64,000 nt of DNA from Ginsengibacter hankyongi. GTDB lineage: Bacteria; Bacteroidota; Bacteroidia; Chitinophagales; Chitinophagaceae. Shown here piece by piece: positions 37,318 through 45,422 of this stretch. The DNA lies in contig NZ_VYQF01000002.1 in NCBI RefSeq assembly GCF_008710285.1, positions 62,001-126,000 on the forward strand, in the 5' to 3' direction. Below the pieces are notes generated by a model that was given only the letters and a program-made list of their open reading frames with translations, did not search any database and was not told the origin of the DNA. The position numbers and the translations under genes are program-made. Within the stretch, counting starts at the first letter, position 1, and each line of letters opens with the position of its first letter.

Positions 37318-38517
37318 TTATTGCACATTTTCAAAAATCATTGCAGCGCCCTGCCCTACTCCCACGCACATAGTTGCAAGTCCGTAATGCGCTCCTCTCC
37401 TTTTCATTTCATATAATAACGTGGTGGAAATTCGGGCACCGCTGCATCCCAGCGGATGGCCGATAGCAATAGATCCGCCGTTTACATTTACCTTTTCGAG
37501 ATCAAGCCCCAATTCATGAATGCATGCAATAGATTGCGATGCAAAAGCCTCATTCAATTCTATTAAATCAATATCACTAACGGAAAGGCCAGAACGCTGT
37601 AATGCTTTTTGGGTCGCCGGTACGGGGCCAATACCCATAATAGCAGGATCCACACCCGCAACAGCCATGCTTTTTATTTTTGCAATTGGCTTAAGGTTGT
37701 ATTTCTTTACCATGCTTTCGTTGGCAAGCATTAGCATTGCTGCGCCATCATTTATCCCAGACGAATTTCCTGCGGTTACCGTTCCATCTTTCATAAACGC
37801 AGGTCTAAGCTGCAACAATTTTTCCAAGGAAGTTTTCCTTGGATGTTCATCTTTATCAAAAATGATTTGCTCAGTTTTATTTGGGGTTATTTCAACCGGA
37901 ACAATTTCATCTTTCCATTTACCGGCGGCCAGCGCATCAAAATATTTTGACTGGCTTCGTAAAGCAAATTCATCCTGGGCATGCCTTGATATTTTCCATT
38001 GTCCTGCGACATTTTCTGCTGTTTCACCCATGGAATAAGGATAATATTTATCGGTGAGTTTTTTATTAGGAAAACGCCAGCCAATTGTTGAATCATAGAT
38101 TTCCGACCGCCTGCTAAAAGCGCCATCAGCCTTATTCATCACAAAGGGAGCTCTCGTCATACTTTCAACACCACCTGCCAAAAAAATATTTCCATCTCCG
38201 CACATTATCGCACGTGATGCATCCATAATTGCTTGCAAACCGCTAGCACATAATCTGTTTACTGTATTTCCCGCGATAGAAACCGGCAAACCTGCTAGCA
38301 GGGCCGACATTCGTGCGACATTACGATTATCTTCTCCGGCCTGGTTAGCATCTCCTGCAATTACATCTTCAATGTCATTTACGTCTATTTTTCCATTTCT
38401 TTTTATCAATGCTTCTATTACATCAGCCAGTAAATCATCAGGGCGAATAGTGCTCAAAGCGCCGCCATACCTGCCTATAGCAGTGCGTAAGGCATCAATA
38501 ACATACACAGTTTGCAT
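37318..38517 (-). CDS. Thiolase, PcaF-like (3-oxoadipyl-CoA thiolase or acetyl-CoA acyltransferase)
   Basis: The 399-residue thiolase has nucleophile Cys90 in [10 protein letters not shown], catalytic His354 in [10 protein letters not shown] and Cys384 in TMCVGVGQG. Stretches [24 protein letters not shown] and TAENVA match PcaF/PaaJ-type 3-oxoadipyl-CoA thiolases more than short acetoacetyl-CoA thiolases. It cleaves or forms 3-oxoacyl-CoA. No other beta-ketoadipate, phenylacetate or beta-oxidation gene is near, so the substrate stays open. A purine-rich AAAGGAA precedes the ATG. Transcribed alone between two plus-strand genes. Confidence 0.9.
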   Translation of the reverse strand: MQTVYVIDALRTAIGRYGGALSTIRPDDLLADVIEALIKRNGKIDVNDIEDVIAGDANQAGEDNRNVARMSALLAGLPVSIAGNTVNRLCASGLQAIMDASRAIMCGDGNIFLAGGVESMTRAPFVMNKADGAFSRRSEIYDSTIGWRFPNKKLTDKYYPYSMGETAENVAGQWKISRHAQDEFALRSQSKYFDALAAGKWKDEIVPVEITPNKTEQIIFDKDEHPRKTSLEKLLQLRPAFMKDGTVTAGNSSGINDGAAMLMLANESMVKKYNLKPIAKIKSMAVAGVDPAIMGIGPVPATQKALQRSGLSVSDIDLIELNEAFASQSIACIHELGLDLEKVNVNGGSIAIGHPLGCSGARISTTLLYEMKRRGAHYGLATMCVGVGQGAAMIFENVQ

Positions 38518-38623
38518 TTCCTTTTTTTTAATAATTATGCAAGATAACGGTTAGCTCAAAACTTTACCAATTAACCAAATTAACTTTTTAACCAATTAAC
38601 AATTTAACCATCATTACAATATT

Positions 38624-38631
38624 TATCTTTG
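38624..38631 (+). promoter_or_regulatory. Candidate -7 box (TATCTTTG) for rlmN
   Basis: A full TAnnTTTG match with four bases between it and the rlmN ATG, implying a leaderless or nearly leaderless message. The stretch before it (38566-38615) has short AT-rich degenerate repeats of ACCAATTAAC. Confidence 0.5.
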
Positions 38632-38635
38632 CAAA

Positions 38636-39697
38636 ATGAATGAAAAGAAAAATATCAGAACACTTTCTTTGGAAGAACTTACCGCATACTTTGCCACTAT
38701 CAATGAAAAAAAATTCAGGGCGAAACAAGTGTGGGAATGGCTTTGGCAAAAACATGCCACAAATTTTGAAGACATGACCAACCTGGGCAAAGAGCTTAGG
38801 CAAAATTTATCGGATAATTTTTCTTTACCTGCAATTCATACGGATGCTTCACAATACAGCAGCGATGGAACTGTAAAAACAAGATTTAAAACTTATGACG
38901 GTCATTTGGTTGAAGGCGTATTAATACCGGTAGATAACAGGCAAACGGCCTGTGTTTCTTCACAGGTAGGATGCAGCCTGAGTTGCAAATTTTGTGCAAC
39001 AGGTTATATGGATAGAAAGCGTAATCTTCATTTTGATGAAATATATGATGAGGTTGTTTTGCTGAACGAAATGGCTGAAAAAACTTATGGCAAAAAATTA
39101 AGCAACATTGTTTTTATGGGAATGGGTGAACCATTGCTTAATTATAAAAATGTATTAAAAGCTATTGAAAGAATTACTGCGAATGATGGGCTTGGTATGA
39201 GTTCAAGAAGAATAACAGTTTCAACAGCAGGTGTTGCTAAAATGATAAAGCAATTGGGCGATGATGGCGTAAAGTTTAATCTTGCACTGTCTCTTCATGC
39301 AGCTAATGATAAAAAAAGGAATGAAATAATGCCCATCAATGAAACCAATAATATAAAAGCATTGATTGAGGCGCTCAATTATTTTTACGATAAAACCAAA
39401 AATGACATCACTTTCGAATACATTTTATTTAAGGGCGAAAATGATTCAATCCAGGATGCCGATGACCTTATAAAAATTTATAAACAGGTGCCCGTACACC
39501 TTGTAAATATTATTGAATACAATCCTATCGATAATGCAACTTTTGTAAAGCCTGACAAAGATGCTACGCAAAAATTTATGGATTACCTCGCCGCCCATCG
39601 TGTAAATGTAAGGCTCAGGATCAGCCGTGGAAAAGATATTGATGCTGCCTGCGGTCAGCTTGCCAATAAAAACCTGGAGCCTTCGGCAGTAAACTAA
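38636..39697 (+). CDS. rlmN: Dual-specificity 23S rRNA/tRNA adenine-C2 methyltransferase RlmN
   Basis: The 353-residue radical-SAM enzyme methylates A2503 of 23S rRNA and A37 of some tRNAs. The [4Fe-4S] motif CSLSCKFC has Cys113, 117 and 120; the C-terminal cysteine that becomes methylated is Cys339 in DAACGQL. Other signatures: RAKQVWEWLWQK, NIVFMGMGEPLLNYKNV and FNLALSLHAAND. Length is normal. It is divergent from the thiolase gene. Confidence 0.96.
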   Translation: MNEKKNIRTLSLEELTAYFATINEKKFRAKQVWEWLWQKHATNFEDMTNLGKELRQNLSDNFSLPAIHTDASQYSSDGTVKTRFKTYDGHLVEGVLIPVDNRQTACVSSQVGCSLSCKFCATGYMDRKRNLHFDEIYDEVVLLNEMAEKTYGKKLSNIVFMGMGEPLLNYKNVLKAIERITANDGLGMSSRRITVSTAGVAKMIKQLGDDGVKFNLALSLHAANDKKRNEIMPINETNNIKALIEALNYFYDKTKNDITFEYILFKGENDSIQDADDLIKIYKQVPVHLVNIIEYNPIDNATFVKPDKDATQKFMDYLAAHRVNVRLRISRGKDIDAACGQLANKNLEPSAVN

Positions 39698-39781
39698 ACT
39701 ATTTTCTTTAACAATTTATTATTGAATGCTATTAAACCCGGCTGATACAACTATGTCTATTATTAACAAAATAATATACAC

Positions 39782-40474
39782 ATGAAAAAATATCTAATTG
39801 CATTAACAGCGTTCAGTTTAATAGCAATTACTTCCAATGCGCAAATAAAACGTAATGCAACAGATTCTTTAGGCAAGCCATCCGCAATGGGCATGCATCA
39901 TCACAAAAGAGGAAATGAAATGAATAAACCTCATCACCATCACATGATGATGAATCAACTTAACCTTACTGATGCTCAAAAACAACAGGTGAAATCAATC
40001 AATGATGATTATAGAAACCAGGTGAAGGATCTTGAAAAAAATAGCAACATAACCCTTAAAGATTACCGTTCAAAAAAAGCAAGTCTTGAACAGGAAAGAA
40101 AGTCAAAATTCGAGGCACTTCTCACAACGGAGCAAAAAAATAAAATGGCTCAGGCAAAAAAAGAAAGAAGTGAAAAGATGAAAATGATGGCGGAGAAAAG
40201 AATGGAAAAGATGAAAACTGATTTGAGCCTAACCGATGACCAGGTTGCAAAAATCAAGAAGCAACAGCAAAGTTCCATGGAACAAATGAAAGCAATCAAG
40301 GAAAATTCATCATTAACGGAAGAGCAAAAGAAAGAGCAATTAATGGACCTGCATAAGAACATGCGTGAAAGCATGAAAAATATTCTTACTGCTGATCAGC
40401 TAAAGAAAAGAGAAGAGTTTAGAAATAACAGAATGAAGGAATGGAAAAATAAAAGAGCCAATAAAGACTCATAA
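39782..40474 (+). CDS. Spy/CpxP-like periplasmic protein with LTxxQ motifs, His/Lys-rich
   Basis: The 230-residue protein has a signal peptide (to about SNAQ, residue 21). A His/Met-rich stretch (about 38-60, MHHHKRG and PHHHHMMMNQ) precedes helical repeats carrying Spy-like LTxxQ motifs: LTDAQKQQVKSI, LTTEQKNKM, LTDDQVAKI, LTEEQKKEQ and LTADQLKKR. The helices are rich in Lys, Glu and Met. Spy and CpxP are stress-responsive periplasmic chaperones; the His/Met stretch could bind metal. Both roles are inferred from resemblance. A terminator follows the stop by about 20 bases. Confidence 0.8.
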   Translation: MKKYLIALTAFSLIAITSNAQIKRNATDSLGKPSAMGMHHHKRGNEMNKPHHHHMMMNQLNLTDAQKQQVKSINDDYRNQVKDLEKNSNITLKDYRSKKASLEQERKSKFEALLTTEQKNKMAQAKKERSEKMKMMAEKRMEKMKTDLSLTDDQVAKIKKQQQSSMEQMKAIKENSSLTEEQKKEQLMDLHKNMRESMKNILTADQLKKREEFRNNRMKEWKNKRANKDS

Positions 40475-40495
40475 ATAATTTCCCTTTGAAAATGG

Positions 40496-40530
40496 CAGGT
40501 GAATCAAAAATTTGGTTCACCTGTTTTATT
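40496..40530 (+). terminator. Rho-independent terminator of the Spy-like gene
   Basis: An 8-bp stem, CAGGTGAA with TTCACCTG, and a 12-base loop are followed by a T-rich tract on the plus strand. The loop contains the TTG used as -33 element of the next promoter. Confidence 0.8.
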
Positions 40531-40539
40531 TTATCTTTG
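40512..40539 (+). promoter_or_regulatory. Bacteroidota promoter (TTG, 17 bases, TATCTTTG) for the pseudouridine synthase gene
   Basis: TTG at 40512-40514, a 17-base spacer and TATCTTTG at 40532-40539 match the TTG-N17-23-TAnnTTTG consensus. The expected start is about 33 bases before ATG 40579 and downstream of the alternative TTG start at 40486, favouring the shorter protein. Confidence 0.65.
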
Positions 40540-40578
40540 CACTTCACTACTGTTGAAAAAACAGCAAATCACTTCTAC

Positions 40579-41625
40579 ATGAGCCAGCAACCTTTTAAAA
40601 AATTTATCAACCCAAAAAATAATGCAGCAATAAAGGAAAAGCATAAGCAGGATAAAAAAAATGCTAAGAAAGAACGGGCTGCTGCAATTGAAAAACATTT
40701 TGAGGAAAAAAGATCAATTCGCCAACGGGCATTTTCTTCAAATAATCCTGTTGTTGCCGATAAACCTGGAAGAAAACAAAAATATCCTCAGCCCAAAAAA
40801 GAGCAGGCAACGGTAAGTTCTTCAAATACAAAGAAAATTACAGATACATCTGAAATGCCGCTGAATAAATATTTGGCACACTGTGGCGTTACTTCCCGCA
40901 GGGATGCCGTGAGTTTGATTATTGATGGAAAAGTTACGGTCAACAAAAAAATTATTACTCAACCTGCATTTAAAGTAAGTGAAAAAGATGAAGTAATATT
41001 TAATGGAAAGAAATTATTTGTAACTAAAAATCTTATTTACATTTTACTTAATAAACCTAAAGATTATATAACTACTACTGATGATCCGCAGAACAGGAAA
41101 ACAGTTTTGCAACTCACTAAAAATGCTACTGATCAGAGAATATATCCTGTTGGCAGATTAGATAGAAATACTTCAGGCGTTTTATTACTCACCAATGACG
41201 GTCAACTTACCCAGGAATTGACTCATCCGAGTTTCAACGTAAAAAAAGTATATGAAGCAAAACTGGATAAGCCATTAACCAAAAATGATTTTGAGAAAAT
41301 ATTAAATGGAATAAAATTAGAAGACGGCGAAATTTTCGCGGACGCTTTGGCTTATGCTGATTCAAAAGATAAAAGTATAATAGGAATAGAATTACATAGT
41401 GGCCGCAATCGTATTGTGCGTCGCATTTTTGAGCATTTGGGTTATGATGTAAAAGGCCTCGACAGAGTTATGTATGCTAATCTTACCAAAAAAAATGTAG
41501 AGCGTGGAAAGTGGCGTTATTTAAGTGAAAAAGAAGTTCGCTTATTGAAATACATGAATAAACAAAAATCAATACGAACTGCGAATAAAGAAAACAAAAA
41601 AATTGATACATCAGAATTCAATTAA
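40579..41625 (+). CDS. Pseudouridine synthase, RsuA/RluB family
   Basis: The 348-residue protein has a long Lys-rich N-terminal extension (about 1-85), an S4 RNA-binding domain (about 90-140, MPLNKYLAHCGVTSRRDA) and the RsuA/RluB catalytic domain with catalytic Asp in PVGRLDRNTSGVLLLTNDG. It also has the ELHSGRNRIVRRIFEHLGYDV motif typical of this group. It isomerises uridine to pseudouridine, probably in 23S rRNA (RluB-like), but the site cannot be assigned. I chose ATG 40579 over TTG 40486. The next gene starts four bases past the stop. Confidence 0.9.
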   Translation: MSQQPFKKFINPKNNAAIKEKHKQDKKNAKKERAAAIEKHFEEKRSIRQRAFSSNNPVVADKPGRKQKYPQPKKEQATVSSSNTKKITDTSEMPLNKYLAHCGVTSRRDAVSLIIDGKVTVNKKIITQPAFKVSEKDEVIFNGKKLFVTKNLIYILLNKPKDYITTTDDPQNRKTVLQLTKNATDQRIYPVGRLDRNTSGVLLLTNDGQLTQELTHPSFNVKKVYEAKLDKPLTKNDFEKILNGIKLEDGEIFADALAYADSKDKSIIGIELHSGRNRIVRRIFEHLGYDVKGLDRVMYANLTKKNVERGKWRYLSEKEVRLLKYMNKQKSIRTANKENKKIDTSEFN

Positions 41626-41629
41626 TCCA

Positions 41630-42370
41630 ATGGAGCTAAGAGGCGTTTCGATAATTTTTGAAAATGAAGATTTTATCGCTGTAAACAAATCTGCAGGAAT
41701 GCTCACGATACCTGACAGGCACGATGAGACGCAGTTATCATTATACAAAATTTTATCACAGCAGTATGGTAAAATTTTTATTGTGCATAGGCTGGACAGG
41801 GACACAAGCGGGCTTGTATTGTTTGCTAAAAACGAAGTCACTCATAAATATCTTTCCCAATTATTTGAAAAAAGAAATATTGAAAAAATTTACTTAGGAA
41901 TAGTAAAAGGAAGCCTTCCTGATAAAACAGGAACAATTAACGAACCTATTGCAGAGCATCCGGTACATAAAGGAGTAATGGCAATACATAAAAAAGGAAA
42001 GCCTTCCTTAACTGAATACAAAGTATTGGAAGATTATGGAATTTATTCAGCAGTTCAATTTAATATTCAAAGCGGGAGAACGCACCAGATAAGGGTTCAT
42101 ATGAAATATGCAGGACATCCTATTGCCTGTGACGCTGTATATGGAGATGGAAAGCCAATATTGCTTTCATCATTTAAAAAGAAATATAAACTGAGCAAAG
42201 GCGAAGAAGAAGAAAGGCCAATCTTAAACAGACTAGCCTTACATTCTTATCGGTTAAACTTTAAAGATGCGAATAATAATCTGCATACGTTAGAGGCGCC
42301 TGTTCCAAAAGATATAAAAGCATTATTGCAGCAATTAAAAAAGAACAGGAGCCCAGCCGTGTTAAAATAA
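41630..42370 (+). CDS. Pseudouridine synthase, RluA family
   Basis: The 246-residue protein has the RluA catalytic motif with its Asp in IVHRLDRDTSGLVLFAKN, then EKIYLGIVKG, and the C-terminal motif SGRTHQIRVHMKYAGHPIACDAVYG. There is no S4 domain. It modifies uridines in rRNA or tRNA; specificity is not decidable here. ATG 41630 was preferred to TTG 41603, which lies inside the preceding gene. Four bases separate it from the upstream synthase, so the pair is likely co-translated. Confidence 0.9.
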   Translation: MELRGVSIIFENEDFIAVNKSAGMLTIPDRHDETQLSLYKILSQQYGKIFIVHRLDRDTSGLVLFAKNEVTHKYLSQLFEKRNIEKIYLGIVKGSLPDKTGTINEPIAEHPVHKGVMAIHKKGKPSLTEYKVLEDYGIYSAVQFNIQSGRTHQIRVHMKYAGHPIACDAVYGDGKPILLSSFKKKYKLSKGEEEERPILNRLALHSYRLNFKDANNNLHTLEAPVPKDIKALLQQLKKNRSPAVLK

Positions 42371-42379
42371 ACAAATCAA

Positions 42380-43009
42380 TTAGGGCTGTGGCGTATAACG
42401 TAAATAAGGCTTTACAACTCTTACACCTTTAGGAAATTTTTTAATTGCATCTTCAGTACTAATAGACGGCGATACAATCAAATCCTCTCCCGGAACCCAG
42501 TCAGCAGGCGTAGTGAGACCCTGGTCGGCAGTGAGTTGTAAAGAATCAATCACTCTTAATACCTCATTAAAATTTCTTCCTGTAGAAGCTGGATAAACAA
42601 TCATAAGCTTGATTTTTTTATCAGGCCCGATTATAAATAAAGAGCGAACCGTAGCGGTAGCAGAGGCATTAGGATGCATCATACCATAAAGATTGGCCAC
42701 CGTTTTATCTTCATCAGCGATTATAGGAAAATCCACGGTGACATTCTGGGTTTCATTAATATCATTTTTCCAGCTATTATGTTTGTCCAACGGATCAACA
42801 CTTACTGCAAGCACTTTTACATTACGTTTTTCAAATTCTTTTTTTAGCGCAGCAGTTCTGCCTAATTCTGTTGTGCATACAGGTGTAAAATCGGCTGGAT
42901 GGGAAAATAGAACTCCCCAACTGTTACCAAGAAACTCATAAAAATTAATTTTACCTTCAGTTGTTTCTGCGGTAAAATCGGGCGCTGTATCGCCTAATTG
43001 TAAACTCAT
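42380..43009 (-). CDS. Peroxiredoxin, 1-Cys (Prx6-like) type
   Basis: The 209-residue peroxiredoxin has the active site HPADFTPVCTTELG with peroxidatic Cys45, Thr42 and Pro43. The Prx6-type C-terminal region follows (TGRNFNEVLRVIDSLQLT, TPADWVPGEDLIV, PYLRYT). Cys45 is the only cysteine I see, consistent with the 1-Cys class, which uses an external thiol or ascorbate as reductant. It reduces peroxides. It is divergent from an Rrf2 regulator with a shared 129-base region holding a candidate operator. Confidence 0.94.
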   Translation of the reverse strand: MSLQLGDTAPDFTAETTEGKINFYEFLGNSWGVLFSHPADFTPVCTTELGRTAALKKEFEKRNVKVLAVSVDPLDKHNSWKNDINETQNVTVDFPIIADEDKTVANLYGMMHPNASATATVRSLFIIGPDKKIKLMIVYPASTGRNFNEVLRVIDSLQLTADQGLTTPADWVPGEDLIVSPSISTEDAIKKFPKGVRVVKPYLRYTPQP

Positions 43010-43053
43010 AATTGTAAGATTTTATTTAAAAGATTTTGCGAAGGTATTAATAT

Positions 43054-43070
43054 CCTACCAATTTAGTAGG
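43054..43070. promoter_or_regulatory. Candidate Rrf2-type operator between peroxiredoxin and rrf2
   Basis: A 17-base inverted repeat, CCTACCAATTTAGTAGG, has 7 of 8 positions paired. It lies 10 bases before the rrf2 -7 box and within the region expected for the peroxiredoxin promoter, so one bound dimer could act on both genes. Confidence 0.55.
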
Positions 43071-43080
43071 GGATATTTTA

Positions 43081-43088
43081 TAAATTTG
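43081..43088 (+). promoter_or_regulatory. Candidate -7 box (TAAATTTG) for rrf2
   Basis: A full TAnnTTTG match about 50 bases before the rrf2 ATG. The operator at 43054-43070 occupies the -33 region, as expected for autoregulation. Confidence 0.45.
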
Positions 43089-43138
43089 CGTAACAAAAGA
43101 ATAAACTTCTTATTATTTTAGCTTACATTAAAAAAATA

Positions 43139-43555
43139 ATGCTTTCAAAAAAAACCAGGTATGCTTTCAGGGCGCTATCTTATCTCGGCGAAAATTACGG
43201 GAAGGGTCCTATTTTGATTTCCGATATTTCAAAGGCAAAAAAAATTCCACTAAAATTTCTTGAGAATATTTTAAATGAATTAAAAAAAGCAGATCTTCTT
43301 GAAAGTAAGAAAGGCAAGGGCGGCGGCTATTCTTTAAAAGTTTCACCAAAAAAAATAAATCTTGCAACAGTCATACGGGTTATTAACGGGCCTATTGCAT
43401 TATTACCGTGTGTAAGTTTAAATTTTTATGAAAGATGTGAAGATTGTGATGAGACATACTGTGGGATTCGCAAGGTTATGACTATTACACGGGATGCAAC
43501 TTTAAAAATTTTAGAAAAGAAAACCCTACACGATATTATTTTTGCCTCGATCTGA
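43139..43555 (+). CDS. Rrf2 family transcriptional regulator with four cysteines
   Basis: The 138-residue regulator has the Rrf2 winged helix at the N-terminus (KKTRYAFRALSYLGENYG, ISDISKAKKIPLKFLENILNELKKADLLESKKGKGGGY). The sensing region carries Cys91, Cys100, Cys103 and Cys108 (LPCVSL, YERCEDCDETYCGI). Clustered cysteines in Rrf2 proteins (IscR, NsrR, RsrR) bind Fe-S clusters; whether these do is unproven, and the extra Cys makes four rather than the usual three. It is divergent from a 1-Cys peroxiredoxin and overlaps the convergent dinB gene by 30 bases. Confidence 0.9.
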   Translation: MLSKKTRYAFRALSYLGENYGKGPILISDISKAKKIPLKFLENILNELKKADLLESKKGKGGGYSLKVSPKKINLATVIRVINGPIALLPCVSLNFYERCEDCDETYCGIRKVMTITRDATLKILEKKTLHDIIFASI

Positions 43556-44704
43556 TTTTCCTGAAGCCCTGTTTACACTATTACTGCCAAACCTGTTTTT
43601 TACATCATCAATAGCTTTATATAAAATATTTTTCCTTTCAATATTTTCAAACAGATTTGCCTGAACAGCATCGTTAGTTAAATCACTTAATCTCACACCT
43701 AACAACCTTACCGGTTGCCCTTTTTTGTATAATTTATGAAAGAGATTTTTGGCGATGGGAATTATTTCATCATCAGCATTTGTGTAAGCAATACTAGTTT
43801 GACGTGAAGTAGTTTCAAAATCCGGGTAGCGAAGTTTCACAGTAACACATCCTGCAACTTTTTCATCCTTTCTTAATTCAAATGCAATTTTTTCTGACAT
43901 CCGGACAATTTCACTCATGAGTTTATTTACATCGGTGATATTTTCTTCGAACGTATTTTCAGTTGAAATTGATTTTGATTCATGATAAGGAGAAATGGTC
44001 GAATGATGAGTTCCCTGCACTCTGTTCCACAAATCAACTCCCCATTTTCCTAAGATTTTCTCCAACTTCTCAGGCGTAGAATTATGAATATCACGGATAT
44101 ATTTAAAACTATTATTTTGCAATACCTGGTTAGTTTGTTCTCCAACGCCTGGGATTTTGTTAAGTTCCAGCGCTGATAAGAATTCTTTTTCTTTCCCTAA
44201 CGGTACTTGCAAAAATCCATTTGGCTTTGCCTCATTGGTTGCCATCTTTGCAATCATTTTATTTCTTGCAATTCCAAAAGAAATAGGGAGACCCGTTTCA
44301 TTTGTTATCAATTCTCTAAGATCAATCGTCCATTGCAAAGGATTAAAAAACTTATCCATGCCCGTTAGATCGATATAAAATTCATCGATAGAAGCTTTTT
44401 CAAAAAGGGGCGCTTTAGATGCAATAATCTGTGTTACCCATTTTGAATACCTGCTATATTCACTATAAGTTCCCTTTACAACTATAGCCTGCGGACAAAG
44501 GCGCATTGCAGTTGCCATTGGCATTGCGGAATGAACACCAAATTTTCTCGCTTCATAACTGCATGTGGTAACAATGCCGCGTTCTTTACTTCCTCCTACT
44601 ATAACAGCTTTCCCCTTTAATGAAGGATCTCTTATAAATTCCACCGAAACAAAAAACGAGTCGAGATCGAAATGGGCAATAAGATTGGAGGAAGAAACTT
44701 GCAT
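43526..44704 (-). CDS. dinB: DNA polymerase IV (Y family)
   Basis: The 392-residue translesion polymerase has the catalytic residues Asp13 (HFDLDSFFVSVE) and Asp108-Glu109 (SIDEFYIDLTG). The sugar-steric-gate segment and HhH region are also present (LNKIPGVGEQTNQVL). The little-finger domain is at about 240-350 (RLLGVRLSDL). The C-terminus is Lys/Arg-rich; no clear beta-clamp motif beyond QANLF near residue 360. It overlaps the rrf2 end by 30 bases in convergent orientation, and a TAAATTTG box sits ten bases before its ATG. No LexA-type operator was seen. Confidence 0.93.
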   Translation of the reverse strand: MQVSSSNLIAHFDLDSFFVSVEFIRDPSLKGKAVIVGGSKERGIVTTCSYEARKFGVHSAMPMATAMRLCPQAIVVKGTYSEYSRYSKWVTQIIASKAPLFEKASIDEFYIDLTGMDKFFNPLQWTIDLRELITNETGLPISFGIARNKMIAKMATNEAKPNGFLQVPLGKEKEFLSALELNKIPGVGEQTNQVLQNNSFKYIRDIHNSTPEKLEKILGKWGVDLWNRVQGTHHSTISPYHESKSISTENTFEENITDVNKLMSEIVRMSEKIAFELRKDEKVAGCVTVKLRYPDFETTSRQTSIAYTNADDEIIPIAKNLFHKLYKKGQPVRLLGVRLSDLTNDAVQANLFENIERKNILYKAIDDVKNRFGSNSVNRASGKSDRGKNNIV

Positions 44705-44714
44705 AAGATAATAG

Positions 44715-44722
44715 CAAATTTA
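44715..44722 (-). promoter_or_regulatory. Candidate -7 box (TAAATTTG) for dinB
   Basis: A full TAnnTTTG match ten bases before the dinB ATG on the minus strand, implying a very short leader. Confidence 0.4.
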
Positions 44723-44734
44723 CATTTTCATTTA

Positions 44735-45256
44735 TCAGGCATCTCTATAAATATCCAGCAATCCCTCTGGCAAATTCAAATATAATTTCCTGTTTTTTTT
44801 ATCAATTTTCTCTAGTGAATCTTCGTGTAAAGGAATGAGTGCCTCTTTTCCATTCAGCATTATTTTGCATAAAACCTGGTGAGGTTGTTCTATTACTTCA
44901 ACTACTTCACCCAATTCACTATCTTCATTAACAACCATAAAACCAAGTAGGGAAATGGGTGCAGCACTTGCTGAAAATTTTTTAAAATCACTTTCAATTA
45001 ACCAGACTTCTCTTTTAATTAATTTTCTTGCATCTTCCTTTGAACTAATCCCTTCCAACTTAATATAGATTTCTTTATCATTTTTAATCTTGGCCGCTGC
45101 AATAAAATAAGGAAGAAAGGAATCATTAGTTTCCTCAATGAATATATGTTCGAGCCCTTTCAAAGACGTTTTTTTTCCAAGGCTGTGTTCAAGAATTAAT
45201 TGCCCCTCTAATCCGAAAGTGGCTGCCAGCCTGCCTATTTTGAAATAATTGTTCAT
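44735..45256 (-). CDS. rimM: 16S rRNA maturation factor RimM
   Basis: The 173-residue protein has the RimM N-terminal domain (FKIGRLAATFGLEGQLIL) and PRC-barrel C-domain (LLGFMVVNEDSELGEVVEVIEQPHQVLCKI, then EALIPLHEDSLEKID). It assists assembly of the 30S head with protein S19. I chose ATG 45256 over TTG 45268, which overlaps the promoter-like box. The usual partner rpsP is not adjacent. Confidence 0.92.
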   Translation of the reverse strand: MNNYFKIGRLAATFGLEGQLILEHSLGKKTSLKGLEHIFIEETNDSFLPYFIAAAKIKNDKEIYIKLEGISSKEDARKLIKREVWLIESDFKKFSASAAPISLLGFMVVNEDSELGEVVEVIEQPHQVLCKIMLNGKEALIPLHEDSLEKIDKKNRKLYLNLPEGLLDIYRDA

Positions 45257-45265
45257 AAATAATCG

Positions 45266-45273
45266 CAAAGGTA
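45266..45273 (-). promoter_or_regulatory. Candidate -7 box (TACCTTTG) for rimM
   Basis: A full TAnnTTTG match nine bases before the ATG at 45256. It overlaps the alternative TTG start, arguing against that start. Confidence 0.45.
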
Positions 45274-45368
45274 TTTTAGAAAAAATAATAAACTAAAAAT
45301 GAAGATGGGATATCTTCCAAAGAGGAAAAAGTTGATCTCTTTATAAAGCATTTTTAAAATAAAGACAT

Positions 45369-45398
45369 AAAAAAAGTGAACACCTCAAGGGTTCACTT
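45369..45398 (-). terminator. Rho-independent terminator of rpoD
   Basis: An 8-bp stem, AAGTGAAC with GTTCACTT, and a 9-base loop run into a T tract on the minus strand, 25 bases after the rpoD stop. Confidence 0.88.
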
Positions 45399-45422
45399 AA
45401 ATAATCAATTATTACAAGAATT

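Noticed and set aside
37520-38038. A 172-codon plus-strand frame
   Set aside because: Antisense of the thiolase; no start context or domain.
38566-38615. Degenerate ACCAATTAAC repeats before rlmN
   Set aside because: They are short, AT-rich and irregular; I see no array structure and could not tell them from composition bias.
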